Shown: one piece after another, positions 34,447 to 43,001 of the stretch
How the letters are laid out: every line of letters begins with the position of its first letter
How positions within the stretch are numbered: position 1 is the first letter of the stretch
Translations under genes and position numbers: made by a program
The notes under the pieces: model-generated
Seen by the model: only the letters and a program-made list of their open reading frames with translations
Databases searched by the model: none
Told to the model about the DNA's origin: nothing
NCBI GenBank assembly: GCA_964653485.1
Contig: CAZZFF010000004.1
Location: 45,329-109,328, forward strand
DNA: 64,000 nucleotides
Origin: CAVQND01 sp964653485
GTDB lineage: Bacteria; Verrucomicrobiota; Verrucomicrobiia; Limisphaerales; UBA8199
Direction of reading: 5' to 3'

Positions 34447-35619
34447 TCAGGCCATCGAAGCACCTTCATCCTCTTCAGCATCGTTAAGGAGATACTCCTC
34501 CGCGGCGCCTGTTTCTTCGCTATAGTTAAACTCCACCTTGGACTGCTTCACGATCTCGTCCAAAATCGCTGGGAGGTGATGTTGCCTCACAGCAGCCTGA
34601 AAGCACTCTCGCAGCCTGGGTACGTTTATAATCTCCTCGATGCATGCCATGTAGGATCGCACGATGGCATCAATGCCGTAGAGGGCTTTGGCCCCCTGCG
34701 CAAGCCGCCCGCGCAACTCTTCTTCTCCGTCCTCAGACTTGATAACGAACGAAACGGGAAGTCGCTCCAACTTGTCTATGTCCAAAAAGTACTTTCTTAC
34801 GTCAAGCGTTTCGGTCACCTGGAAGAATCTTCCGAGCGGCTTCATCACGAAGTCAATGCCGCCATCATTGGCGTTGGTCCGTCCCGTCTTGAAGAGCTTC
34901 AACTGCTCCTTCCTTAGGTCCGCCCGGGTGAAGCCGAAATAGACGAACTGGTCGTGATAGAAGTACTTCAAGATGGCGAAGCTCACGATCTCGAAGAGGC
35001 GCGCGTCAACGTTCGGCGCCAGCAAACCAAGGATGTATGCCTGGACGGCATCCGGTGAAGCGCGCACTGCCTCCTTCAGTTTGGTGCATGCTTGAATGAA
35101 AGTGTCGAATGAGTTTCGCTTCGCGGCAACGTACGCGTCGATAACGCCGATCACCGCCTCTGCCACGTTATACGTCTTCTTCCCCACCTTGACGCGCAAG
35201 AGGTTTGAGTTAATCCAATAGCGGTTGGTCTCCGGGTCCCGCAAGATGGGAACATATTGGCAGGACGGGAAGAACTTCTTGAACTCTTCGTTCATCCTGT
35301 GGTTGAGGCCGTGATTTTGCAGCTTTGCGCCGAATGGTAGCTGGCGTTGCCGCTTGAGAAGGGAACTGAAGACCGCCCCACCGTACTTCGAATAGTCGCC
35401 CTTCTTGTGAAATCCTTTTGCGACGTAGTCCTCGACGAGCACGTAGATCGCGTACAGGTTGGCGAAACTCCCACGGGATTTCGATCCACGATTTGCCGCC
35501 TTGGTCTTGTGGTTGATGTATTGCAGCAGAGTTCCCTTTTCGAGGATATCCTCCTCCGCCCCGGCAAAGTGGCGGACCAGGACCCCTCGAATGGTCTCAG
35601 TGAACGCGTGCTCGATCAT
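34447..35619 (-). CDS. Candidate type II restriction endonuclease
   Basis: This is a 390-residue protein downstream of a DNA methyltransferase gene and overlapping it by 23 bases. A PD-(D/E)xK-like core is suggested by NANDGGIDFVMKPLGRFFQV followed by Thr-Glu near residues 255 to 275 (the first Asp, then QVTE in place of the usual E-x-K). A lone domain of helical segments surrounds it (IVSFAILKYFYHDQFVYFGF). The ATG at 35619 lies inside the methyltransferase end. It would cut unmethylated DNA at the methyltransferase site. Not matched to a named enzyme. The catalytic residues deviate from the strict motif, so the nuclease call is moderate. Confidence 0.55.
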   Translation of the reverse strand: MIEHAFTETIRGVLVRHFAGAEEDILEKGTLLQYINHKTKAANRGSKSRGSFANLYAIYVLVEDYVAKGFHKKGDYSKYGGAVFSSLLKRQRQLPFGAKLQNHGLNHRMNEEFKKFFPSCQYVPILRDPETNRYWINSNLLRVKVGKKTYNVAEAVIGVIDAYVAAKRNSFDTFIQACTKLKEAVRASPDAVQAYILGLLAPNVDARLFEIVSFAILKYFYHDQFVYFGFTRADLRKEQLKLFKTGRTNANDGGIDFVMKPLGRFFQVTETLDVRKYFLDIDKLERLPVSFVIKSEDGEEELRGRLAQGAKALYGIDAIVRSYMACIEEIINVPRLRECFQAAVRQHHLPAILDEIVKQSKVEFNYSEETGAAEEYLLNDAEEDEGASMA

Positions 35620-36487
35620 ACAAGGCAAGGGGCAAGGTCGAATCGAGCTCGTTTCTCCTAATCCCATTCTTGCGGAGGTAAGTCTTGTTCGGTCTCTCGA
35701 TCGGTTTGCCATTGAAGTGAGTCTGGATGCCCAACCGCCGCAAGCCGATCTTCACATAGGGCTCCTCTCTGTCGATGCCCACGGATCTCCGCCCAAGTTT
35801 CTGAGCCACATAGCTCGTCGTAAAGGTGCCAGAGAACGGGTCAAGCACTAAGTCTCCAGGGTTTGAACTCGCCTTCAAAACACGCTCAAGCAGCGCCACC
35901 GGTTTCTGAGTCGGGTGCTCCTCGTATTCCTCCATCCGGTATCGGACTCGCGGGATCTCCCAGACGTTTCCCGGCACCTTTTCGCTGCTGTAAACACTTG
36001 GAACTGGCTTCCGGTAGTCAATGAGCCTCCGCTGGGACCCGGTCTTCGCGTCAACCAGGATGTCTTTCGCGTTAAACGTGTAGCACTCCGGATCCTTGAC
36101 GCAGAACAAGATTGGCTCGTAGAGCGACCCGAAGTACCGCTTTGCCTGCACCCCGGAACTGTCGTAAAACCACACAATCCGAGACATGATCGTCAGTCGC
36201 GACCTGACGTGAATATCGAAGAACGGCATGCACTGCGTGGATGCCATGAGGTAAAAACTCCCAGTCGGCTTAAGTTTCTGCACGCACAGGTCAATCCAAA
36301 CGCGGCACCAGTCCAAGTACTCCTCCTCACTTGGCCACTTGTCCTTGTGCCCGTGAAAATCCTTGCCGATATTGTAAGGCGGGTCGGCGAAAACGAGGCT
36401 AACACTGCAGTCTGCAACATGCGAACGCAACGCCTCCAGCGCATCACCCCAAACCACCTTGTGGTCGGCGTTCTCAAAAACCGTCAT
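35597..36487 (-). CDS. Type II DNA methyltransferase, beta class
   Basis: This is a 296-residue DNA methyltransferase that likely methylates adenine or cytosine N4 in its recognition site. Motif IV, FADPPYNIGKDF, comes first near residue 34, and motif I, LVLDPFSGTFTTSYVAQKLG, near residue 218, so the order is the beta class. HPTQKPVALLERVLKASS precedes motif I as is typical. The partner nuclease gene follows with an overlap, forming a self-contained restriction-modification pair. The region upstream (36488-36709) is an ordinary 220-base gap with no clear promoter. The system sits immediately next to the phage portal gene, so it may be cargo of the same element. Confidence 0.88.
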   Translation of the reverse strand: MTVFENADHKVVWGDALEALRSHVADCSVSLVFADPPYNIGKDFHGHKDKWPSEEEYLDWCRVWIDLCVQKLKPTGSFYLMASTQCMPFFDIHVRSRLTIMSRIVWFYDSSGVQAKRYFGSLYEPILFCVKDPECYTFNAKDILVDAKTGSQRRLIDYRKPVPSVYSSEKVPGNVWEIPRVRYRMEEYEEHPTQKPVALLERVLKASSNPGDLVLDPFSGTFTTSYVAQKLGRRSVGIDREEPYVKIGLRRLGIQTHFNGKPIERPNKTYLRKNGIRRNELDSTLPLALYDRARVH

Positions 36488-36709
36488 GAGATCATCGTGC
36501 CACCGTCGGCACCTGAGTCAAGCCCGGAAGAAGCACCACGGAAGGAACGACGCCCCCCACATGTCGCGAGCAGCCCGGCCTTAATCGCGTCCGGGGCACA
36601 CGTAAGGTCGTGGTGACCCCGCGCCGCGCACAGGTCACTCGTCCGGCGCCGGCGAACGGGCGCCACACCAACGAGCATATCTATCAGCGAACTATAAGGC
36701 CGGTTCAGT

Positions 36710-37753
36710 TCACTCCACGACGCGCCTGCCTTGTTTGCGGGCGGCGTACTGTTCCTTAATCCAGTTGTAGGTGGCGCGGAGGCCGGTGTCCAGGGGCGTT
36801 CTCGGCTCCCATTTGAGGACCTGCTCGATGAAGGTGTTGTCGCTGTTGCGGCCGGCCACGCCGCGGGGAGCGTTCAGGTCGTATTCGCGTTTCAGCTTCA
36901 CGCCGGCGATCTTCTCGATCTTGGTCACCAACTCGTTGATGCTGACCAACTCGCTCGAACCCAGGTTGATGGGCGTGGCGATCAACTCGTCGCAATGCGC
37001 GATGCGGTCGATGCCTTCGACGCAGTCGGCGATGTACATGAAACTGCGCGTCTGGGTGCCGTCGCCCCAGATGGTGATCTTGTTGCTGCCGGCCTCGATG
37101 GCCTCGATGACCTTCCGGCTTATGGCCGCCGGGGCCTTTTCCCGGCCGCCGTCCCAGGTGCCGTTGGGGCCATAGACGTTGTGGAACCGGGCGATGAAGG
37201 TCTTCATCCCCCGCTCGGCCCAATACTCCTGGCAGAACATCTCGCTCATGAGCTTCTCCCACCCGTAGCCCCGCTCGGCCATGGCCGGGTAGGCGTCGGA
37301 TTCCTTGAGCGCTCGGACGTTGGGGTCCTCTTGCAACCGCGTGTTGTAAGCGCAGGCGGACGAGGAGTAAAAGTAGCGCCGCGCCCCGGCCCTGTAGGCC
37401 GCCTCGATCATGTGCGTGTTGATGAGGATGCTGCGCAGGCACTCGATGCGGAATCGCTCGATAAAGCCCATGCCGCCCATATCCGCCGCCAGGTTATACA
37501 CCTCGACGGCCCCTTCGCACACGCGGCGGCAATTCGCCTCGACACTGCAGTCCAGGCTCAAATTCTCGACTCCCGGCACCGGCAGATACCACTCGTAAAG
37601 CGGCTTCTTGTCCACGGCCCGTATCCGCTTGTGTCCCCGGTTCTTGAAGTGCAACGCCAGGTTCCCCGCAATGAAACCGCCCGCGCCCGTGATGACCACC
37701 AGATCGTCCGGGTTCAGTTTGGGCTCTTTCTCAACCACTCGTTTCGTTTGCAT
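36710..37753 (-). CDS. GDP-D-mannose 3,5-epimerase-like NAD-dependent epimerase
   Basis: This is a 347-residue member of the extended short-chain dehydrogenase family. It has the NAD-binding glycine motif TGAGGFIAGNLALHFKNRG and the catalytic Tyr/Lys pair in MAERGYGWEKLMSEMF. MGGMGFIERF, NTHMIEAAYRAGARR and the HNVYGPNGTWDGGREKAP block closely match the GDP-mannose 3,5-epimerase subgroup, which converts GDP-mannose to GDP-L-galactose/GDP-L-gulose; related bacterial proteins act in surface polysaccharide synthesis. The gene stands on the minus strand between the phage-linked restriction pair and a histidine kinase gene. The N-terminus (MQTKRVVEKEPKLNPDD) precedes the core by only 18 residues, so the start is sound. 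Confidence 0.88.
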   Translation of the reverse strand: MQTKRVVEKEPKLNPDDLVVITGAGGFIAGNLALHFKNRGHKRIRAVDKKPLYEWYLPVPGVENLSLDCSVEANCRRVCEGAVEVYNLAADMGGMGFIERFRIECLRSILINTHMIEAAYRAGARRYFYSSSACAYNTRLQEDPNVRALKESDAYPAMAERGYGWEKLMSEMFCQEYWAERGMKTFIARFHNVYGPNGTWDGGREKAPAAISRKVIEAIEAGSNKITIWGDGTQTRSFMYIADCVEGIDRIAHCDELIATPINLGSSELVSINELVTKIEKIAGVKLKREYDLNAPRGVAGRNSDNTFIEQVLKWEPRTPLDTGLRATYNWIKEQYAARKQGRRVVE

Positions 37754-37855
37754 TCTCGTGTGCTTTCGTTATCTCAGCCATTCCATGTTTAGAGGCGGCA
37801 CCGCCGGCTCTGCCGCTCCATTTATATCAGCCCCCCCGGCGCCGCGCCAGCCCCA

Positions 37856-37897
37856 ATAGGGTACTTACCCCATGACATTTTGGGGCCGATACCCCAT
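37856..37897. promoter_or_regulatory. Cluster of complementary GGGTA/TACCCC/GGGG boxes upstream of histidine kinase
   Basis: ACCCCAT occurs twice, at 37867 and 37891, 24 bases apart, with GGGTA before the first and TTTTGGGG between them. Arms can pair in alternative ways (GGGTA-CT-TACCC; TGGGG with CCCCA). This may be an operator or an alternating hairpin in the leader of the histidine kinase gene, which starts at 37958. Confidence 0.4.
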
Positions 37898-37957
37898 AGT
37901 CGGATACTGTCCTTGCAGCGGGTTGAAGGCGCCCGGTTGCTGGTTTACTCATTTGTG

Positions 37958-40150
37958 ATGAAGTTAAGGCTGTTGACCGTGGCCGGGTTGGCTGTGGCGT
38001 ACGTCTTGTCCGCCAGGCTGGGGCTGGCCTTGGGGCCTGGCTGGACGCGGGCTTGGCCGCTGTGGCCGCCGGCGGGCCTGGCCGTGGGAGCGATGCTGTT
38101 GCTGGGCTTGCGGGCCTGGCCGGGCGTGGCCCTCGGAGCATTCCTGGACAGCGTGACCGGGCCGGTCTCGGGCCAGGCCGGCTGGCCGGCCCTCGTCGCC
38201 GCCTCGGCCGGCACGGCACTGGGCAGCACGACCGAGGCCGTGGCCGGCGCCTGGCTGGTCCGGAGGTTCGCCCGCGGAAGCGCCACCTTGGAGCGGCCCT
38301 CGAGCATCCTCCGGTTCACGGCGTTGGGGGCCGTGTTGAGCACGATGATCGGTCCCGCATTGTGTGTCGGCAGCTTGTCGTTGGCCGGGCTCCTGGGCGG
38401 GCGGAACCCCGGCGGCTTGTGGTTCTCCTGGTGGCTGGCAGATATGGCCAGCGTGATGGTCGTCACCCCGTTGCTCCTGGCGTGGGGCGCGCAGCCCTTT
38501 CCCCTGCCGGATCGCAAGCGATTGACGGAGCTCGCGGCGGCGCAGGTGCTCCTGGCCGCCCTGTGCCTGGTGGTCTTCGGCGGCTGGCCCGCGTCTAAAG
38601 CCGGATATGTCCTGCCGGCATCCCTGCTGGTGCCGGTCCTTTTGTGGCCGGCACTTCGGCTGGGACAGGCGGGTACCACGCTAACGATCTTTGTCTTCTG
38701 GTGTTTGGTGGTCATCGGGACGGTGCGTGGCATTGACCCGCTGGCCGCCCGGGCCTGGACCCCTTCGATGTTTCCGCTGCAGGCATTCGTCGGCGCGAGC
38801 GCGCTCATGGCACTGGTGCTGGCTGCCAACGTCACCCAACTCCACGGGCGGGAGAGCACACTGCGGGCTGCGGAACAGCGCTGCCAATGCTTCTCCGAGC
38901 TGGGCGCGTGCCTGAACGGGGCGGGCACCGTGAGGGAGGCCGCCCAGGTGATCGCGCGGGAGTCGGAGAGACTTTTTGCGTGGAATGCCTTTGCCCTGCA
39001 TTTGTTTTCATCCGAGCACCGCAACGCCGAGACCGTCTGTTGCGTCAAGTCCGCCGACGGCGTCCGCACGGAGTCCGTCCCCTCCTCCAGCGGCGCCCCC
39101 GGCGCCGCGGCCTCGCAAGTCGTCGAGGAGGGCGCCAGGCTGGTCTTGCGCGAAGTCCCATTCGCATCCCCGCCCCGGCTCTTGCCCTTCGAGGACCAGG
39201 CGCGGCCCTGCGCGTCGCTCATTTACGTCCCGGTGCTCAAGGAAAAGAAAGCCATCGGCGTGTTGTGCGTTCAGAGCCACACCCCCCGGGCCTATTCGGA
39301 GGAAGACATGCGGGTCTTGCAGGCCATGGCGGACCATTGCTGCGGGGCCATCGAGCGCATCCAAGCGGCCAAAGGTGTGCGGCGGCTCAACGCGGAGTTG
39401 GAACGGCGGGTGGCGGAGCGCACCGCACAATTGGAAGCGATGAACAAAGAACTGGAGGCCTTTTCCTATTCCGTCTCGCACGATCTGCGCGCCCCCCTGA
39501 GGAGCATCCTCGGCTTCAGCGAGGTCCTTCTTGAACGCTACAGCCCGCAGCTCGATGCGCGCGGCCAGGGCTTTCTTAGGCGCGCCTGCGAGTCGTGCCA
39601 GCAGATGGACAACCTGATCGAGGACTTGCTGAAGCTCTCCCGGGTGGGCCGGAGCGAAATGCGGCGCCAGCCCGTTAACCTGAGCGCCCTGGCCGAGTCC
39701 ATCGCCGCGGACCTCCGTAAATCCGAGCCGGATCGCCCCGCCAGTTTCCTCATCGCTTCGGACCTCTGCGCCCAGGGCGATGAACGCCTCCTGCGCGTGG
39801 CCCTGGACAACCTCCTGCGCAACGCCTGGAAATTCACACGCAACAAGCCCCGCGCTTGCATCGAGTTCGGAACCGTGGCCAATCCCCAATCCGCCTTCTT
39901 CGTCCGCGACAACGGGGCCGGCTTCGACATGGCCCGCGCCGACAAACTGTTCGGAGTCTTTCAGCGCATGCACTCCGCCAGCGAATTCCCCGGTTCGGGT
40001 GTGGGCCTCGCCACCGTGCAGCGCATTATCAACCGGCATGGCGGGTTCGCCTGGGCCATCGCCGCGCCCGACCAGGGGGCGACCTTTTTTTTCACCCTGC
40101 CCCAAACAACACTGTACTCCAATGAAGCAACTCAAGACCCTGATTGTTGA
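37958..40150 (+). CDS. MASE1-GAF-HisKA sensor histidine kinase
   Basis: This is a 730-residue membrane sensor kinase. The first 280 residues form seven or eight transmembrane helices of the MASE1 sort (WPLWPPAGLAVGAMLLLGLR). A GAF domain follows near residues 300 to 460 (CLNGAGTVREAAQVIARESE, then YSEEDMRVLQAMADHCCG), then a coiled coil, a HisKA domain with the phosphoacceptor in FSYSVSHDLRAPLRSI near 504, and an ATPase domain with NAWKFTRN (N box), DNGAGFDMARADKLF and GSGVGLATVQRI (G boxes). The ATG at 37958 starts directly before the first helix; a TTG at 37880 would extend it. It overlaps the next kinase gene by 29 bases, suggesting one signalling unit. The signal is unknown. Confidence 0.88.
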   Translation: MKLRLLTVAGLAVAYVLSARLGLALGPGWTRAWPLWPPAGLAVGAMLLLGLRAWPGVALGAFLDSVTGPVSGQAGWPALVAASAGTALGSTTEAVAGAWLVRRFARGSATLERPSSILRFTALGAVLSTMIGPALCVGSLSLAGLLGGRNPGGLWFSWWLADMASVMVVTPLLLAWGAQPFPLPDRKRLTELAAAQVLLAALCLVVFGGWPASKAGYVLPASLLVPVLLWPALRLGQAGTTLTIFVFWCLVVIGTVRGIDPLAARAWTPSMFPLQAFVGASALMALVLAANVTQLHGRESTLRAAEQRCQCFSELGACLNGAGTVREAAQVIARESERLFAWNAFALHLFSSEHRNAETVCCVKSADGVRTESVPSSSGAPGAAASQVVEEGARLVLREVPFASPPRLLPFEDQARPCASLIYVPVLKEKKAIGVLCVQSHTPRAYSEEDMRVLQAMADHCCGAIERIQAAKGVRRLNAELERRVAERTAQLEAMNKELEAFSYSVSHDLRAPLRSILGFSEVLLERYSPQLDARGQGFLRRACESCQQMDNLIEDLLKLSRVGRSEMRRQPVNLSALAESIAADLRKSEPDRPASFLIASDLCAQGDERLLRVALDNLLRNAWKFTRNKPRACIEFGTVANPQSAFFVRDNGAGFDMARADKLFGVFQRMHSASEFPGSGVGLATVQRIINRHGGFAWAIAAPDQGATFFFTLPQTTLYSNEATQDPDC

Positions 40151-42173
40151 GGACTACGAGAATGACGCCCTGCTGCTGGAGCTGGAACTGCAGCGGGCCG
40201 GCTACGAACCGGTCTGCGAACGGGTCGAGACTGCCGCCGCCATGGCCGCAGCCCTGCAACGAGGGGCCTGGGACCTGATCGTCGCCGATTACCTCCTGCC
40301 CCATTTCAGCGGCCTGGACGCTCTGGCCCTCGTCAAGGAAAAGGGCCTGGACCTGCCATTCATCATCGTCTCGGGCAACATCACCGACGATACGGCCGTC
40401 GCCGCCATGAAAGCGGGCGCGCACGATTACGTGATGAAGAACAACCTCTCGAGGCTCGGCCCGGCGGTCGAGCGCGAGTTGCGCGAGGCGGCGGTGCGGG
40501 CCGAGCGCCGGCTCTCCGAAGAGCGGCTCAAACAGGAACATCAGTTCCGCCAAGCCATCGAGAATTCCATCCCGGCCGGCATCGCGACCGTGGACCTGGC
40601 CGGCCGCCAGACCTACGTCAACCCCGCCTTCTGCTCCATGGTCGGCTGGACCGAAGGCGAACTCGTCGGCGCCCGCCCGCCTTTCGTGTATTGGCCCCCG
40701 GACCAGAGCGAGGTCATCAGCGCCGCCCTGGGCAGGGTTGTCGCCGAGCAACCCGGACCCGCCCCCGCCCTCGAATTGCGCTTTCGCCGCCGCGGCGGTG
40801 AGCGCCTGGAAGTTCTCCTCCAGGTCACCCCCATGCTCGACAGCTCGGGCCAAATCACCGGCTGGGTCAGCGCCGCTTCCGACATCACCGAACGGAAACG
40901 GGCTGAGACCCGTCTGGCGGCCGAGCACGCCATCACTCGCGTTCTGGCCCGCAGCCATTCCCTCGACGACGCCGGCCCCGATATCGCACAGATGCTCCTC
41001 ACGGGATTGGAAGCGGACGTAGGCGTGCTTTGGATACTCGAACCCAAACATCCCCAATCGCTTCGGCCCGGCTGCCTGGCATCCCGCGCCCCCAGTGCGC
41101 CGCTCCGGGCCTTTCTGGACGAAAGCCGGCGCTCGAGCTTCGCTCTGGGCGCCAGCCTCCCCGGCCGCGTCTGGCTCGAACGCCACGCCATCTGGATTAC
41201 CGACTTGTCCCGAGACACCGATTTCGAACGGCGCAACCTGGCAGCCTGCGCCGGACTCCAAAGCGCTGTCGCCTTCCCCATCCAGAACGCCGACGGCTTC
41301 TTTGGGGTCATGGAGTTTTTCACCGTGCGCCGGCTCGAATCGGACCTGGTCCTGCTCAACATGATGAACGCAATCGGCACTGAAATCGGCCAGTTCATCA
41401 GGCGGCGCAACGCGGAAGAGGCCCTGCGCAAGGCCCACGACGAACTCGAACTGCGCGTCCAACAGCGCACAACCGAACTCGAAACGGCCAATGTCAAACT
41501 CCAGGCCGCCATCACCGAACGCGAACGCCTCGAACACGAGTTGCTCGAAATCACCGAAAAAGAGCGCCGCCGCATTGGCTTGGACCTCCATGACGACCTC
41601 GGCCAGAAACTGTCGGGCATCGCGCTCATGACCAAAGGACTCGAACTGAAGCTCGCCAAATTGGGCGCCCAGGAAACCCACGAAGCAGCCCGAATCCACA
41701 CCCTGGTCCAGCAGGCCATGAACCACGCCAGCGACCTCGCCCACGACCTGGCCACCCTCGATCTCAAGGAAAACGACCTGCCCGCCGCCCTCGAACGGCT
41801 GGCCGCCCACGCGGCGGAGCTCTTCCAAATCTCCTGCCGCTTCAAAGCCCAGGGCGAAATCCCGTCCCTCGAAATCAATACCGTCACCCAGTTGTATAAA
41901 ATCGCCCAGGAGGCCGTCACCAATGCCATCAAGCACGGAAAGACCAAACGCGTCACCCTCCACCTGGACGGCCAGCCAAGCCAGATCGTGCTTTCCGTCC
42001 AGAACAACGGTCTGCCCTTCCCGGACCTGCACAGCCACTCCAGAACGGGCATGGGCCTGCGCATCATGCACTACCGCGCCAACCTTATCGGCGCCTCCCT
42101 AACCATCAAAGCCGCAGGCCATAGCGGCACCCTTCTCACGTGCTCTATCCCTCTGCCCCGCACCGGTCGATAG
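40122..42173 (+). CDS. REC-PAS-GAF-HisKA_3 hybrid histidine kinase
   Basis: This is a 683-residue soluble hybrid kinase with a receiver domain at the front: LKTLIVEDYENDALLLELEL, phosphoacceptor Asp in LIVADYLLPHFSGLDAL and Lys in AGAHDYVMKNNLS. Then a PAS domain near 145 to 260 (IATVDLAGRQTYVNPAFCSM), a GAF domain near 275 to 420, and a NarL-partner-type HisKA_3/HATPase module (ERRRIGLDLHDDLGQKLSGI near 482; EAVTNAIKHGKTKRVTL). The ATG at 40122 is 28 bases before the end of the upstream kinase, so the two are co-translated. The upstream HisKA could phosphorylate this receiver. No NarL-type response regulator is adjacent. Confidence 0.88.
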   Translation: MKQLKTLIVEDYENDALLLELELQRAGYEPVCERVETAAAMAAALQRGAWDLIVADYLLPHFSGLDALALVKEKGLDLPFIIVSGNITDDTAVAAMKAGAHDYVMKNNLSRLGPAVERELREAAVRAERRLSEERLKQEHQFRQAIENSIPAGIATVDLAGRQTYVNPAFCSMVGWTEGELVGARPPFVYWPPDQSEVISAALGRVVAEQPGPAPALELRFRRRGGERLEVLLQVTPMLDSSGQITGWVSAASDITERKRAETRLAAEHAITRVLARSHSLDDAGPDIAQMLLTGLEADVGVLWILEPKHPQSLRPGCLASRAPSAPLRAFLDESRRSSFALGASLPGRVWLERHAIWITDLSRDTDFERRNLAACAGLQSAVAFPIQNADGFFGVMEFFTVRRLESDLVLLNMMNAIGTEIGQFIRRRNAEEALRKAHDELELRVQQRTTELETANVKLQAAITERERLEHELLEITEKERRRIGLDLHDDLGQKLSGIALMTKGLELKLAKLGAQETHEAARIHTLVQQAMNHASDLAHDLATLDLKENDLPAALERLAAHAAELFQISCRFKAQGEIPSLEINTVTQLYKIAQEAVTNAIKHGKTKRVTLHLDGQPSQIVLSVQNNGLPFPDLHSHSRTGMGLRIMHYRANLIGASLTIKAAGHSGTLLTCSIPLPRTGR

Positions 42174-42197
42174 AAACCGGGCCGTTGAAAGACCGGC

Positions 42198-42788
42198 CTA
42201 TGAGCTTGACCCCAACCCTATGCGCGCCAGTTGCGCGGCGTGGACGTCCAGACCGCCTTCCGTCCACACCACGTAATCGGCGCGGCCCATCTTCTGCTCG
42301 ATGGGCCACTGAACGCGGATGCGCTGCTCCATTTGTTCCACCGTCCAGCCTCGAGCCAGCAGGCGCTCGCGTTGGGTCCCCACCGAGCAAGCCACGCACA
42401 CGGTCGAGTCGAACTCCCCCTCAGCGCCCGTCTCGAACAGGAGTGGAATGACGATGACGCATTGGGAAAGCGACTCGTTGCGCCAGGCTGCCGCCTGGGC
42501 CTGCCACAGCGCCCGGATCGGCGGATGCAGGATGGCCTCCAGTCGCTTGAGGGCGGCCCCATCCCCAAACACGCGCCGCGCCAGTTCCGCGCGGCGCAAA
42601 CTCCCATCCGCGGCCACCACGTCGGAACCGAACGCCCGGCGCACTTCCTCGAGCGCCGGCTGGCCCGGTTCAACGACACGCCGCGCCAGGTCATCCGTGT
42701 CCACCACGGCCACCCCGCGGGCGGCCAGCAACCGGGCGGAAGCGGACTTGCCCATCCCCAAACCCCCGGTCAGGCCGAAGACTTTCAT
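42198..42788 (-). CDS. coaE: Dephospho-CoA kinase
   Basis: CoaE adds the 3' phosphate in the last step of coenzyme A synthesis. This 196-residue protein has the P-loop GLTGGLGMGKSASARLLAAR, the VVDTDDLARRVVEPGQ block that follows in this family, and ILHPPIRALWQAQ near residue 93. VIPLLFETGAEGEFDSTVCV is the usual lid-proximal block. The ATG at 42788 gives the core with no extension; longer starts are repeat-rich. It ends just 24 bases from the hybrid kinase gene, which converges from the other strand. The last residues (GLGSSS) are short of a typical tail but no residue is missing. Confidence 0.94.
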   Translation of the reverse strand: MKVFGLTGGLGMGKSASARLLAARGVAVVDTDDLARRVVEPGQPALEEVRRAFGSDVVAADGSLRRAELARRVFGDGAALKRLEAILHPPIRALWQAQAAAWRNESLSQCVIVIPLLFETGAEGEFDSTVCVACSVGTQRERLLARGWTVEQMEQRIRVQWPIEQKMGRADYVVWTEGGLDVHAAQLARIGLGSSS

Positions 42789-42918
42789 CGCCTGATGCGC
42801 CGCCCCTCGTCCTTCCACCCCATCGAACCGGCGGGACGCCGCCACCCATCACTAACTCGCCGGGTGACGGAGAGGGAATCAACAGTTGCGCAATTCATAA
42901 AGCCCCTGACCTTTTCAC

Positions 42919-42938
42919 CTTGATCCAGGCGGATCAAG
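42919..42938. promoter_or_regulatory. Perfect palindrome in the divergent promoter region
   Basis: CTTGATCC-AGGC-GGATCAAG is a perfect palindrome with 8-base arms and a 4-base centre. It lies between the divergent coaE and cytochrome-like genes, just upstream of a good promoter at 42961. It could be an operator for a dimeric regulator. Confidence 0.4.
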
Positions 42939-42960
42939 CCAAAACCCGAATCGAAAATGA

Positions 42961-42989
42961 TTGAACTCCGCCCCCGCTCCCGATACACT
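42961..42989 (+). promoter_or_regulatory. Sigma70-type promoter of the TolB-like cytochrome gene
   Basis: TTGAAC at 42961, exactly 17 bases, then TACACT at 42984-42989. The ATG follows 12 bases after the -10, so the 5' leader would be only about five bases, another near-leaderless transcript. Confidence 0.55.
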
Positions 42990-43001
42990 GTTTAGTTCCG
43001 C

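Noticed and set aside
34377..34487. A 36-codon plus-strand frame near the restriction gene
   Set aside because: It has no ribosome binding site, overlaps the end of the minus-strand nuclease gene, and has no recognisable product.
17000..37000. Attachment-site repeats or Mu-like ends at the edges of the phage module
   Set aside because: I looked at both flanks and found no convincing direct repeat or TG/CA terminal pattern by eye; edges are therefore given by gene content.
42177..42199. Short GGCCG/CGGCC hairpin between the converging hybrid kinase and coaE genes
   Set aside because: The stem is only five bases and no T-run follows on either strand, so I cannot support a terminator call.
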